Assembly: GCA_009917545.1 (NCBI GenBank)
Contig: QZDW01000026.1
Span: 1-46,399, forward strand
Reading direction: 5' to 3'
DNA from: a bacterium 1XD42-76
Lineage (GTDB): Bacteria > Bacillota > Clostridia > Lachnospirales > Lachnospiraceae
DNA length: 46,399 nucleotides
Shown piece after piece: positions 18,152 through 26,502 of this stretch. A program made the position numbers and the translations under genes. Each line of letters begins with the position of its first letter. Positions within the stretch are counted from its first letter, which is position 1. Under the pieces are notes generated by a model. It was not told the DNA's origin, searched no databases, and was given only the letters and a program-made list of their open reading frames with translations.

Positions 18152-18979
18152 TTATCTGTTCCTGTGCTGCTCATCGTACCACCTTCTCCAGAAATTGCGG
18201 TTTTTAAGCGGGAGAAGATCTACAAATTTCGCGATATATTCATCCCAGAAATCCCAGCTGTGTACTCCGGGCCCCTCCTCAAAGACTACATCGTTTTCCG
18301 CCCCTATGCTCTTTGTGAAATTCCGGAACTCAGTAAACCTCCGGTATGATAAAACGTCCTCGGTTCCACAGGCGGCATAGATAAAGGGCATCGGCCTTCC
18401 ACTCTGCTTCAAGTCAGAAAATACCTTGTAGATATCATCCTTACTGCCGGGAATGTCTTTGATATCCCCCAGCGTATACTTGAACTCGTTTTTTCGCTCC
18501 GGCGTCAGCTCGTCGTATCCCGTCAGCCGGTTATTGGGGCCGGAGAGAATTCCGACCGCCGAATATTTATCGGGATGATTGAATCCCAGCTTGGCGGCTC
18601 CGTAAGACCCCATCGAAAATCCAGCGATAAAATTATCCTCTGTCTTATCCGAAAGCGGGAGATATTTTCTTAAAAATGCTGGCAGCTCTTCCGTGATATA
18701 CGTATAGTACTTTCTTCCGTCCGGCTGGTCGCAGTAGGAGCTGTTGGCCGCATCCGGCATCACCACGGCAAATTTATGATCCATTGCCAGCTTTTCGATG
18801 CAGGTCAGCCGCGCCCACTCGGTATAATTGGATCCGTGGCCGTGAAGGAGCCAGAGCGTCTGGAACTTCTCACCTGGTGCGATTAAGTCCTCATATTCCA
18901 TTCCGACCGGCAGAATCACATTGACCTGAGCGCATCCGGGCATACTTTTGGAAAAATGTGTAAATGTTAGCAGCGACAT
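18152..18979 (-). CDS. Alpha/beta-hydrolase esterase, copy 2 of a tandem pair
   Basis: Carboxylesterase of the esterase D / tributyrin esterase (EstA) type. It has 275 residues and no signal peptide, so it is cytoplasmic. The nucleophile Ser122 lies in GFSMG. The probable acid is in CGTED and the catalytic His is in GVHSWDFWDEYI. It is about three-quarters identical to the gene just upstream (18995-19837), including nearly identical first 40 and last 30 residues. The difference nearest the active site is GFSMGS here versus GFSMGG there. It has a strong GGAGG site, 15 bases after the first copy, and is followed by the permease genes. Likely substrates are acetyl or other short acyl esters. Confidence 0.88.
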   Translation of the reverse strand: MSLLTFTHFSKSMPGCAQVNVILPVGMEYEDLIAPGEKFQTLWLLHGHGSNYTEWARLTCIEKLAMDHKFAVVMPDAANSSYCDQPDGRKYYTYITEELPAFLRKYLPLSDKTEDNFIAGFSMGSYGAAKLGFNHPDKYSAVGILSGPNNRLTGYDELTPERKNEFKYTLGDIKDIPGSKDDIYKVFSDLKQSGRPMPFIYAACGTEDVLSYRRFTEFRNFTKSIGAENDVVFEEGPGVHSWDFWDEYIAKFVDLLPLKNRNFWRRWYDEQHRNR

Positions 18980-18994
18980 ATCATTTCCTCCTTC

Positions 18995-19837
18995 TTACAG
19001 GGCCTTCCGGTTCCCACCGTGCTGGCTGTCGTACCATTTCCTCCAGAAATTACGGTTCTTTAAGGGAAGCAGATCCACGAACTTCGCGATATATTCATCC
19101 CAGAAATCCCAGCTGTGGGCCCCCGCTCCTTCCTCAATGATGACGTCGTTCTCCGCCCCGATGGCTTTCAGGAACCTGCGGAATTCATCAAATCCTGCAT
19201 ATACATGATCCTCGGTTCCGCAGGCTGAATAGATGAGAGGCATGGGAGCCTTGCTGTCCCTCATACGGACGAATGCCTGATACAGATCATTGACGGAATC
19301 CGGCATGTCCTCCACACGCCCAAAGGTATACTTATATCGCCTCAGCCTGTCCGGATCCGTCTCCTCCCTGTAATCCCTTACCATGTCCCTCGGCCCAAAG
19401 GAAAGAATCCCGACTGCCGCATACTTTTCCGGATGATGGAATCCGATCTTGGCGGCTCCGTAGCCTCCCATCGAGAATCCCGCGATAAAATTATCCTCGC
19501 GCTTATCCGATAACGGCAGATACTTTCTCAAAAATGCGGGAAGTTCTTCTGTAATGTAGGTGTAGTATTTTCTCCCGTCCGGCTGGTCGCAGTAAAAGCT
19601 ATTGGCAGCATCCGGCATTACCACGGCAAATTTGTGATCCATTGCCAGTTTTTCAATGCAGGTCAGCCTCGCCCACTCGGTCCAGTTGGAACCGTATCCG
19701 TGGGTAAGCCAGAGCGTCTGGAATTTCTCGCCTGGTTCAATCAGATCCTCATACTCCATGCCGACCGGCAGAATCACATTGACCTGCGTACATCCAGGCA
19801 TACTCCTGGAAAAATGCGTAAACGTGAGCAGCGACAT
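18995..19837 (-). CDS. Alpha/beta-hydrolase esterase, copy 1 of a tandem pair
   Basis: Paralogue of the following gene: 280 residues, nucleophile Ser122 in GFSMGG, CGTED and GAHSWDFWDEYI completing the triad. It is the first gene of the proposed esterase-transporter operon. Its upstream region holds a TTTTGTAAAA-type site at 19950-19974, shared with the divergent ROK regulator and the downstream dehydrogenase. The main difference from copy 2 is the 140-200 segment (PRDMVRDYREETDPDRLRRY against LTGYDELTPERKNEF), which could tune substrate choice. A strong GGGGGG-rich ribosome site precedes the ATG. Confidence 0.88.
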   Translation of the reverse strand: MSLLTFTHFSRSMPGCTQVNVILPVGMEYEDLIEPGEKFQTLWLTHGYGSNWTEWARLTCIEKLAMDHKFAVVMPDAANSFYCDQPDGRKYYTYITEELPAFLRKYLPLSDKREDNFIAGFSMGGYGAAKIGFHHPEKYAAVGILSFGPRDMVRDYREETDPDRLRRYKYTFGRVEDMPDSVNDLYQAFVRMRDSKAPMPLIYSACGTEDHVYAGFDEFRRFLKAIGAENDVIIEEGAGAHSWDFWDEYIAKFVDLLPLKNRNFWRKWYDSQHGGNRKAL

Positions 19838-19949
19838 CCTGTTCCCCCCTCTTTATCTCTTGCTGGCGGCAGTTTCGGTATTCCTGCCACCGCTTCAGCT
19901 ACTCCCTGTCAGGAAATCTTCCTGTCAGATATCAATGCTGCATAAACCT

Positions 19950-19974
19950 CTTTTGTAAAATGCTTTTATAAATG
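19950..19974. promoter_or_regulatory. Candidate ROK-regulator operator, esterase operon
   Basis: CTTTTGTAAAAT followed by GC and TTTTATAAATG, two AT-rich half-palindromes one helical turn apart, about 115 bases before the first esterase start codon. The same CTTTTGTAAAAT plus TTTATAAA pair recurs at 22509-22533 before the dehydrogenase. Confidence 0.5.
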
Positions 19975-20200
19975 TATTTTATAGTTTTTATCTTAATATA
20001 TTTTTATTTCCCATGCAATGGCAATATAAACTATATTTTCCATCATCTTTTTGTATATAATACACAAATTACTTTCTATTTTTCATTACTTACCCCGTCA
20101 AAGCGTTTTAAAAGTATAAGAAATGGATACGGATATTTGTTATTTTTTTATCCGTTCTGCTTGCCTTTTTTATTTTCTTATGTTACTCTATATTAAAGTA

Positions 20201-20212
20201 CTTTTGTAAAAG
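20201..20212. promoter_or_regulatory. Candidate operator before the ROK gene
   Basis: Near-perfect palindrome CTTTTGTAAAAG, 21 bases before the proposed TTG start. It shares the CTTTTGTAAAA core of the other two sites, which suggests autoregulation. Confidence 0.5.
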
Positions 20213-20232
20213 TGACAGAAGGAGGAGATGTT

Positions 20233-21387
20233 TTGACGGATCCGTCTCAGATTGCCTCGGCTTCCGAAATACGGAGGCTGAATTATGAAAAGATATACTC
20301 TTACATTTACGAGAATAAACGTACCTCCAAGCGGGCGCTGGCACTGGCGCTGGATTTAAGCCTTCCCACCATTACCCAGAATCTGCGGGAGCTGGAGGCT
20401 GCCGGACTGATTCAGAAGGACGGCTTTTACAAATCCACAGGCGGGCGGAAGGCACAGATGATTTCCTGTGTCCATGACACCCGTATCTCCGTGGGCATTA
20501 CCATTTTAAAAGACAATATCCATATCTGCGCAATTGACATTTACGCCAATCTCATTGCTGAGGAAGAGCACAGCATCCCCTTTGCCAATGACGATTCCTA
20601 TTATCACTCGGTCGGGGACTGGGTCAACCGTTTTGCCTCCGCCCTCCCCCATCGCCGGGAGCAGATCCTGGGCGTCGGAATCGCCATTCAGGGACTCGTC
20701 TCCCCGGACGGCAATGCGGTCACTTACGGCACGATTTTAAATAACACCGGAACGACCCGTGAGATGTTCCGGCAATACCTTGATTATCCCTGTATCCTGA
20801 TTCATGATACGGAGGCTTCCGCCTCCGCCGAGCTGCATTACAACAAGGAACTGAAGGACGCCTTCTTCCTCGTCCTCAATAAAAATCTGGGAGGCGTTCT
20901 CATCATTAACCGGGAGAGCTACCGCGGAGTGCTCCGGGCCGGCGGCATTATCGAGCATACGACCATCCATCCCGGCGGAGAGCTCTGCTACTGCGGAAAA
21001 AGGGGATGTATGGAGGCCTACTGCTCCGCCGGCAGTCTGGTGCAGCGTTCCGGGCTCCCTTTGGAGCTCTTTTTCCAGCTCATGCGCGCGAACGATACGC
21101 ACTGCGCAAAGATATGGGAAGATTATCTGCGGAATCTCGCACTTTCCATCAACAATATGCGCATGGTCGCCGACTGCCCCTTTATCCTCAGCGGCTTTCT
21201 GCTTCCGTACCTGCTTGACGAGGATTTCACCCGCCTGGGCGCCTATGTGCAGGAAGTCAGCGCCTTTCCGGATATGAACGTGGAGATCATCCGCGGCTGC
21301 ATTCTTCAGCATTCCTCTTCCATCGGGGCCGCGCTCCACTACATTAAAAATTTTCTGCGGGATCTCCCGCTCGATGAACCCATGTGA
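20233..21387 (+). CDS. ROK-family transcriptional regulator (NagC/XylR type)
   Basis: DNA-binding regulator with an N-terminal winged HTH (about residues 12-65: RRLNYEKIYSYIYENKRTSKRALALALDLSLPTITQNLRELEAAGLI). A ROK sugar-sensing domain follows, including GVGIAIQGLVSPDG and the zinc-binding signature ELCYCGKRGCMEAYC. It has about 384 residues. The start is inferred as TTG 20233, because AAGGAGG lies seven bases upstream; the GTG at 20212 would place the ribosome site inside the gene. It is divergent from the esterase-transporter operon and convergent with the dehydrogenase. The three matching operators make it the likely repressor of both. The effector is probably a sugar or sugar ester, which is inference. 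Confidence 0.88.
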   Translation: MTDPSQIASASEIRRLNYEKIYSYIYENKRTSKRALALALDLSLPTITQNLRELEAAGLIQKDGFYKSTGGRKAQMISCVHDTRISVGITILKDNIHICAIDIYANLIAEEEHSIPFANDDSYYHSVGDWVNRFASALPHRREQILGVGIAIQGLVSPDGNAVTYGTILNNTGTTREMFRQYLDYPCILIHDTEASASAELHYNKELKDAFFLVLNKNLGGVLIINRESYRGVLRAGGIIEHTTIHPGGELCYCGKRGCMEAYCSAGSLVQRSGLPLELFFQLMRANDTHCAKIWEDYLRNLALSINNMRMVADCPFILSGFLLPYLLDEDFTRLGAYVQEVSAFPDMNVEIIRGCILQHSSSIGAALHYIKNFLRDLPLDEPM

Positions 21388-21404
21388 TACCAGATGGCAG
21401 AACT

Positions 21405-21444
21405 GCCGCCGGAGTCCTATAATCCTGACTCCGGCGGCGGCCTT
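21405..21444 (+). terminator. Terminator of the ROK gene
   Basis: Stem GCCGCCGGAGTC / GACTCCGGCGGC (21405-21416 and 21427-21438), then GGCCTTTTATGG. It lies 18 bases after the ROK stop and directly abuts the convergent dehydrogenase 3' end, so it may also slow transcripts on the other strand, although no U tract is seen there. Confidence 0.75.
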
Positions 21445-22476
21445 TTATGGATGCACTACCACTTTAATTGATTCTGTACTCATCTGCATATGGATTGCCT
21501 CATCCATATGTTCCAGGTCGAATGTATGCGTAATCAGCTTCTTTAACTCCAGCCTGCCGCTGTTAATCAGGTTCACCGCACGCTGATGTGTATCCGGGTT
21601 AATCATGGAGCCAACGATGCGCAGCTCCTTTTTGTAGACGTCAAACAACGGAAGGGGGACGGTCGCATCGACTCCCGGCACCGAGAACAGGAGAATTGTA
21701 GCCGCAAATCCCGCGGCAGAAAATGCCTGCTCCACGGCAAATGGTTTTCCGACGCATTCGATCACCACATCTGCGCCGTCTCTCCCGCAGATTTCCCGGA
21801 TTCTCTGCGGTACATTCTCATGGATGGGGTCAATCACGGCGTCCGCGCCGACTTCCATACCGATCTTCCGGCGCATTTCCACTGGCTCGCTTAAGATAAC
21901 GGTGGAAGCCCCGCTGATCCGTGCCATCTGCACCATCAAAAGGCCGATCGTACCGCCGCCAATCACCAGTACGACCTGTCCGGGACGGATCTGAGCCTGG
22001 TCGATACCGTGCACAACGCACGCCAACGGCTCTGCCATCGCGGCTTCCTCAAACGAGATACCCCTGCGCACCTTAAAGCATTGCGCCTCCGGGCACACCG
22101 CATACTCCGCAAATCCGCCGTTTACGTTCACCCCCAGGGCGAACAGGCGCTCGCATTCCTGCTTCTTTCCCATCCGGCAGGGCATACACTCGCCGCAGTA
22201 CAGATTCGGGTCTATCGCTACATGGTCCCCCGGCTTCACGCTCGTCACCTCGGATCCTGTCTCCGCGACAATGCCGGCGAACTCATGTCCCAATACAACC
22301 GGCGGCGTCACGTCAGCAGAACCCTGTTCCCCGTGATAGATATGGACGTCCGTGCCGCAAATACCGCAGGCCTTATTATTCACCAGGACTTCTTTGGGAC
22401 CCAGGGGGCCAAATGTCATCTCCCGCACCTCAAACTTCGGATTCTGCCCTGCCCCTACAAAGAAACTTCCTTTCAT
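21445..22476 (-). CDS. Zinc-dependent alcohol/polyol dehydrogenase (MDR family)
   Basis: NAD(P)-dependent medium-chain dehydrogenase of 343 residues, related to sorbitol, L-iditol and threonine dehydrogenases. The catalytic zinc site is ACGICGTD (Cys40) with GHEFAG (His64, Glu65). The structural zinc site is Cys94, 97, 100 and 108 in CGECMPCRMGKKQEC. The Rossmann loop is VLVIGGGTIGLL. AAGGAG lies nine bases before the ATG. It is monocistronic and preceded by the candidate ROK operator at 22509-22533. In this locus it may oxidise a polyol or sugar released after ester cleavage. The exact substrate is not visible. Confidence 0.88.
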   Translation of the reverse strand: MKGSFFVGAGQNPKFEVREMTFGPLGPKEVLVNNKACGICGTDVHIYHGEQGSADVTPPVVLGHEFAGIVAETGSEVTSVKPGDHVAIDPNLYCGECMPCRMGKKQECERLFALGVNVNGGFAEYAVCPEAQCFKVRRGISFEEAAMAEPLACVVHGIDQAQIRPGQVVLVIGGGTIGLLMVQMARISGASTVILSEPVEMRRKIGMEVGADAVIDPIHENVPQRIREICGRDGADVVIECVGKPFAVEQAFSAAGFAATILLFSVPGVDATVPLPLFDVYKKELRIVGSMINPDTHQRAVNLINSGRLELKKLITHTFDLEHMDEAIHMQMSTESIKVVVHP

Positions 22477-22508
22477 CGCTTTTCTCTCCTTTTTTATTTT
22501 ATAAATGT

Positions 22509-22533
22509 CTTTTGTAAAATATCTTTATAAAAG
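22509..22533. promoter_or_regulatory. Candidate ROK-regulator operator, dehydrogenase gene
   Basis: CTTTTGTAAAAT, AT, CTTTATAAAAG, about 33-57 bases before the dehydrogenase ATG. The first 12 bases are identical to the esterase site at 19950. An additional AAAGTTTACAAACTTT inverted repeat overlaps its right side. Confidence 0.5.
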
Positions 22534-22645
22534 TTTACAAACTTTATGCTACCATATTCTGTAGTATATCTGCAATATGCATATCTGCCAATTATCAGGG
22601 AAATATTTTGTGATATCTGACGAAAAATATGATGATTTCTGATTA

Positions 22646-22834
22646 TCAGAATGTGAATTTGACATAAAAGGCGAAGGGATTCCTCCTGCTTATCGAAAAC
22701 ATTCCACAATAGGACGTCATTTTCCCTGGCGCCAAGTGCACATCCTCGCGGAGCGTTTTTATTTCACAGGGGATAATTCCTGTAACAGGTTTCCCTGCTG
22801 TATTGTTAAACTCAAAAAAGGCACATAATACCAA
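22646..22834 (-). other. Short open frame of unknown status
   Basis: A 62-codon frame (FNNTAGKPVTGIIPCEIK..., SISRRNPFAFYVKF) with no ribosome site before its ATG, lying in the 504-base gap between the dehydrogenase promoter and the VWA gene. Its 5' part overlaps the hairpin at 22814-22857. It is unlikely to be translated as a free protein. The text looks more protein-like than most shadows, so it may be a relic or a piece of a repeated intergenic sequence. Nothing else was recognised in 22858-22980. Confidence 0.2.
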
Positions 22835-22857
22835 TTAAGGTACTGTATGCCTTTTTT
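22814..22857. terminator. Bidirectional terminator after the VWA cassette
   Basis: AAAAAAGGCA ... TGCCTTTTTT with an inner TACC/GGTA pair and T runs on both strands. It lies 124 bases beyond the VWA stop codon and would end the cassette transcript. Confidence 0.65.
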
Positions 22858-22980
22858 CATGTTTGATACCAATGAGTTAAATTTGAGATAAAATCGCTAT
22901 GATGTCAGTAAAACAATGGTGCATCAAAGCCCCTGTCTCCTGTCATTTTAAAGGTTCATATAGAAAGCAGGGCTTCTTCC

Positions 22981-24174
22981 TTAAGTCTGCCTCCTCTTCT
23001 CCAGCTCCTTCTGAAACGCAGTCAGATCCTGCCTTTTAAATGCACGTTCCAGAAGTTCAGGCAGCATCTGCGGGTTGCAGGCAAAGCAGGGGATTCCCAT
23101 CCCTGCTATCTTCTGTGCGATCTGGGCGTCGTAATACGGTCGGCCGCCATCCGCCAGTGCCAGAAGGCAGAGCACAGTCACGCCGGAGGCCTTCATTTCC
23201 TCCAGGCGGCGCAGGAGGGCCGCCCGGTTCCCGCCCTCCATCAGATCGGAAATCAGGAAAAACAATGTCCTGGAAGGATTCTCAATCAGACTCTGGCAAT
23301 AGGCCACCGATTTGTCAATGTCCGTGCCGCCGCCGAGCTGAAAGCCAAAGAGAAGATCCACCGGATCCTCGCACTTTTCTGTCAGATCGACAATGTTCGT
23401 GTCAAATGCCACGATATGCGTCGTCAGGCTCGACATACTGGCAAGAATACAGCTCATAATGGAGGAGTAGATGACGGATTCCCCCATCGACCCACTCTGG
23501 TCGATATCGAGGATCACCTTCCACTTATTGGCCGCTGTTGTACTTGTCCGGTCAAAAAAATAAAAATGTTCTGGTACGATCGTCTTAAGCTCCGGGTTAT
23601 AATGCTTTAAATTCCGGGAAATCGTCATTTTATAGTCCAGTGCAGCAGCAGACGGGATCGGGGAATGTTTCCTTTTGTTGACTGCCGCCGTCACCGCGCG
23701 CCGGATGTCCTGCTCTAACAGCTTATTGATCTCCTCCACGATCTTTTTGATAAATCCGCGGACGCTCTCTTTCGAGCGTTTGGGAATCTGGTCCTTTAAC
23801 ATCAGAATCGTCGCCGCCAGATTGACGTCCGGTTCGAGATTTTCCAAAAGCTCCGGCTCAAAAATAAGCTGCTTTAACCCGCAGCGGGTCATGGCGTCGC
23901 CCTGAATGACCGTAACCAGTTCCTTATCGAACAGACTTCTCACATCTCCCAGCCAGCGCGTAATCTGCGGGCTGGAGGGCCCGCTCCCTGCCCCGCGGCC
24001 CCCCGATGCCGTGCCAAAACCGCCGTTTTCGGTGCGGTTATAGATCGCCGCCAATGCCTGGTCCATGAGGTCAAGCTCTCCTGACGGCTCCCCGCCCCCC
24101 ATCCCGGCAAAACGTTCCCGGCTCTCCTGGCCGAGAATCAGCCGCCAGCGGCTGATGCGTTTTTTGTCATCCAT
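22981..24174 (-). CDS. VWA-domain protein (CoxE-like), last gene of the MoxR cassette
   Basis: Cytoplasmic VWA protein of 397 residues. The C-terminal half is a von Willebrand A domain with an intact metal-ion adhesion site: DQSGSMG (225-231), the Thr in GGGTDI, and the Asp in SDLMEGG. The N-terminal half is helical and charged with no motif I recognise; a Gly/Ser-rich loop lies near residues 50-70. VWA proteins pair with MoxR ATPases and probably present a metal-coordinated client or cofactor site, as CoxE and BchD do. The start is taken at MDDKKRISRWR (24174), with AAAGGGG nine bases upstream; the frame is open to 24231. It follows the DUF5682 gene in the same operon. Confidence 0.87.
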   Translation of the reverse strand: MDDKKRISRWRLILGQESRERFAGMGGGEPSGELDLMDQALAAIYNRTENGGFGTASGGRGAGSGPSSPQITRWLGDVRSLFDKELVTVIQGDAMTRCGLKQLIFEPELLENLEPDVNLAATILMLKDQIPKRSKESVRGFIKKIVEEINKLLEQDIRRAVTAAVNKRKHSPIPSAAALDYKMTISRNLKHYNPELKTIVPEHFYFFDRTSTTAANKWKVILDIDQSGSMGESVIYSSIMSCILASMSSLTTHIVAFDTNIVDLTEKCEDPVDLLFGFQLGGGTDIDKSVAYCQSLIENPSRTLFFLISDLMEGGNRAALLRRLEEMKASGVTVLCLLALADGGRPYYDAQIAQKIAGMGIPCFACNPQMLPELLERAFKRQDLTAFQKELEKRRQT

Positions 24175-24240
24175 GCCCTGTCCCCTTTCTCCGAAGCGCT
24201 CTCCAGAGCTCCCGTTCTGCATTTTCGCCACAATAAGCCT

Positions 24241-26502
24241 TTAAATATCAATATCAAAGTCAAAATCTTCCAGGCTTTCAATCAGCTTTTGCTCTTCCTC
24301 GCTGGCAGCGGCGTTGACTGCCTCGCTCACCTGCTGCCCGTTGAGCCCCCAGATCTCGCCGAGGTTTTCCGCGATTCCGTCCTTTTCGGCAGAAGAGAAA
24401 TCGGCAAACGCTCTCCTTAAGAACACCAGCGCCCTCTTAAATTCTTCATCATCCAGCGTATCCAGATATTCATCCAGGCTTTCCCACAAAGACAGCCTGG
24501 CGATCAGGGCATAACGGTTCTTCATCGCCAGTCCTTCGAACCATCCGGCGCCCAGATCAGCCGGAACGCCCTTTGACAGACGTTTCTGCACCTCGAGCCG
24601 AAGCTGTCCGGAGTCCATATCGCCGCGTTCCAAAAGAATCGCCGCTGCAAATCCGGAAAGCTTTGTGTTCAGGTCATCGCGCCCTGCCGTTTCCCTGAGC
24701 GTCCGGAGCCATTCCGCGCGATCCAGAAAATCGTGGGCAAGCGCTGCTGTATTCAGACGTTCCACCGCCTCTAAAATCACCCCGGACGCCCCGTCGTCAC
24801 AGACGCAGGAACCCGGCAGGATCAGACAGCTACGGTAAAAAATCTGCTCCAGAATCGGGATCAGCGGTTCCGCAGAAAGCCGCCTGATGCTACCGTACTG
24901 TATCACAACCGACAGGCGCCTGGCCGTGGCCGCCAGTTCTTCCAGGGCAGCGGCGTCCACCGCCATTGCCTGCAGAGCCGCTGTCGCATACCGCACATCC
25001 TCTACCATGCCGCAGGTAAAAGCATCCTCGATGACAGCCGCAATCTCCCCCATATCAGGGGCCCGCTCTACCCGTTCCTTTAAGGCGAAGGAAGCCGCCT
25101 GTGCCACGGTATCCCCCTTTAAAGCCGCCTCGACCAGTTCGATCTCCGCCTCCGGGCTCCAGCGCACCACCCATTTCTCCGCCCAGGTGGCATTTTCCTG
25201 ATTCACTTTCTGCAATGTGGCAAAGTGGATTCCCAGCACCCGCAGGCGGTGCAGGAAAAAGGAACGGGACAGATCGAGAAAGGCTGCCTTTTCGGAAGCT
25301 ACATTCCTGTTTTCCCTGAGATCCAGCGACAAATCCTGCGCCGTAAGGCCGCGGTATTTTTCCAGCTTCCTCTCTTTTAGCTGACGGTAAAAGTCCTCCT
25401 GGATGCTGGTACGGCTGACGCCCTCCGGGAGCATGCCGATCTCGGTGCCGATCTCCGTATCTGCCACAGCAAGGCTGACAGCGGCAAAGCTTCCCGCGCC
25501 CATCAGAGTCACGGCCGCGTCGCGCAGATCCCTCAGAGCCGGAACCGTACCGCCTCTGAGCGCTGCCAGAGACGACGCAAGACGCACGGCCTCGATCGTT
25601 TCAGCGGAAGAAACCGGATTCCCCTGCGTTCTCTGATAGGCGGCAATCCTGGAAAGATAACTGTAAGCCGTTCTCATCGGCTCTCCCTTTATCAGTGCTT
25701 CCCAAAGTAACCTATAATAGGCAGGGGCTTTATTGCCGGCCCCGTATCCGGAGCGTGAGGACAGGCGGTAATAGGAATACGGCATCAGAGTATGGTTCGC
25801 CTCCGTCCGCGGCAGCAAGGCCAGCTCTTCGTCCGTCATCGGCTCTGTATGGCGCAGGCCCTCGACATGGTACGAACCTGTTACGACCACGATTTCCTCC
25901 GGCGCAAAGCCCTCCAGGACAGCATCTTCAATCTGCCGTTTCATGTAAGCCTCCCTGACGACCGTTTCCGCCCAGTCGCCGTCTTTTCCCTCAGTCAGGC
26001 TGCGCAGGGAACTGCCAAAGGTGTTTGCGCCCTGCCGGTAGCCCTCGGCACTCTCTGCATGCTCGAGCACGCGTTCCCAGAACGTATCGTGGCCGTCATC
26101 CCCGGCCGCCTGATCGAGGCCGGCGTATACGCTCATCCGGCCCTCCTCCCCCTCGCCTGTCTCCATCTGCCTTTCAGAGGGCAGGGAAAGGAACACATCT
26201 GAAGGCAGATCAATAAAACGGCAGGGAACCTGGTTCTCATGGCACCATAAGACGGCCTGGTATTCCGGCGAATATTCGGCAAAGGGATAGAGAAGCGTCC
26301 GCACCGGTGTTTCCTTTGTATAGGCGAGAATAGCGATCGGCGTCTTTGTCTCCGGTCTCGTCATATTTTCCAGCTGATCGTTCAAGTCACCGGGACATTC
26401 CACCAGCACGAGCCGCGGCTTTTGTTCCCCAAGGAACTGTCTCAGATGGTATGCGCCTGCCGGCGACAGGTGGCGGATTCCGAAAAAATACGGTTCTCCC
26501 AT
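24241..26502 (-). CDS. DUF5682 family protein
   Basis: Large (753-residue) protein of the DUF5682 family, known to sit beside MoxR ATPases and VWA proteins; its activity is not established. The N-terminal 230 residues resemble the TraB/EreA/ChaN type of fold: a strand-His motif YFFGIRHLSPAGAYHL, then RLVLVECPGDL with a conserved Glu, and VVVTGSYHVEGL with a second His. The remainder is helical, repeat-like and acidic, ending in FDFDIDI. The start is taken at ATG 26502, whose A is shared with the AAA gene's stop (TGATG), so translation is coupled. A TTG two codons earlier is possible. Confidence 0.82.
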   Translation of the reverse strand: MGEPYFFGIRHLSPAGAYHLRQFLGEQKPRLVLVECPGDLNDQLENMTRPETKTPIAILAYTKETPVRTLLYPFAEYSPEYQAVLWCHENQVPCRFIDLPSDVFLSLPSERQMETGEGEEGRMSVYAGLDQAAGDDGHDTFWERVLEHAESAEGYRQGANTFGSSLRSLTEGKDGDWAETVVREAYMKRQIEDAVLEGFAPEEIVVVTGSYHVEGLRHTEPMTDEELALLPRTEANHTLMPYSYYRLSSRSGYGAGNKAPAYYRLLWEALIKGEPMRTAYSYLSRIAAYQRTQGNPVSSAETIEAVRLASSLAALRGGTVPALRDLRDAAVTLMGAGSFAAVSLAVADTEIGTEIGMLPEGVSRTSIQEDFYRQLKERKLEKYRGLTAQDLSLDLRENRNVASEKAAFLDLSRSFFLHRLRVLGIHFATLQKVNQENATWAEKWVVRWSPEAEIELVEAALKGDTVAQAASFALKERVERAPDMGEIAAVIEDAFTCGMVEDVRYATAALQAMAVDAAALEELAATARRLSVVIQYGSIRRLSAEPLIPILEQIFYRSCLILPGSCVCDDGASGVILEAVERLNTAALAHDFLDRAEWLRTLRETAGRDDLNTKLSGFAAAILLERGDMDSGQLRLEVQKRLSKGVPADLGAGWFEGLAMKNRYALIARLSLWESLDEYLDTLDDEEFKRALVFLRRAFADFSSAEKDGIAENLGEIWGLNGQQVSEAVNAAASEEEQKLIESLEDFDFDIDI

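Larger units (their letters stand above)
19838..20232. other. AT-rich divergent promoter region
   Basis: A 395-base gap between the minus-strand esterase operon and the plus-strand ROK gene, far richer in A and T than its flanks. It holds two TTTTGTAAAA-like sites (19950-19974 and 20201-20212). TTGCAT, 17 bases, TAAGAT on the minus strand near 20020-19990 is one possible esterase promoter, but other AT-rich hexamers compete. No gene is supported. Confidence 0.5.

Noticed and set aside
20737-21339. 200-codon minus-strand open frame
   Set aside because: Antisense to the ROK regulator, whose zinc motif and HTH settle the true strand.
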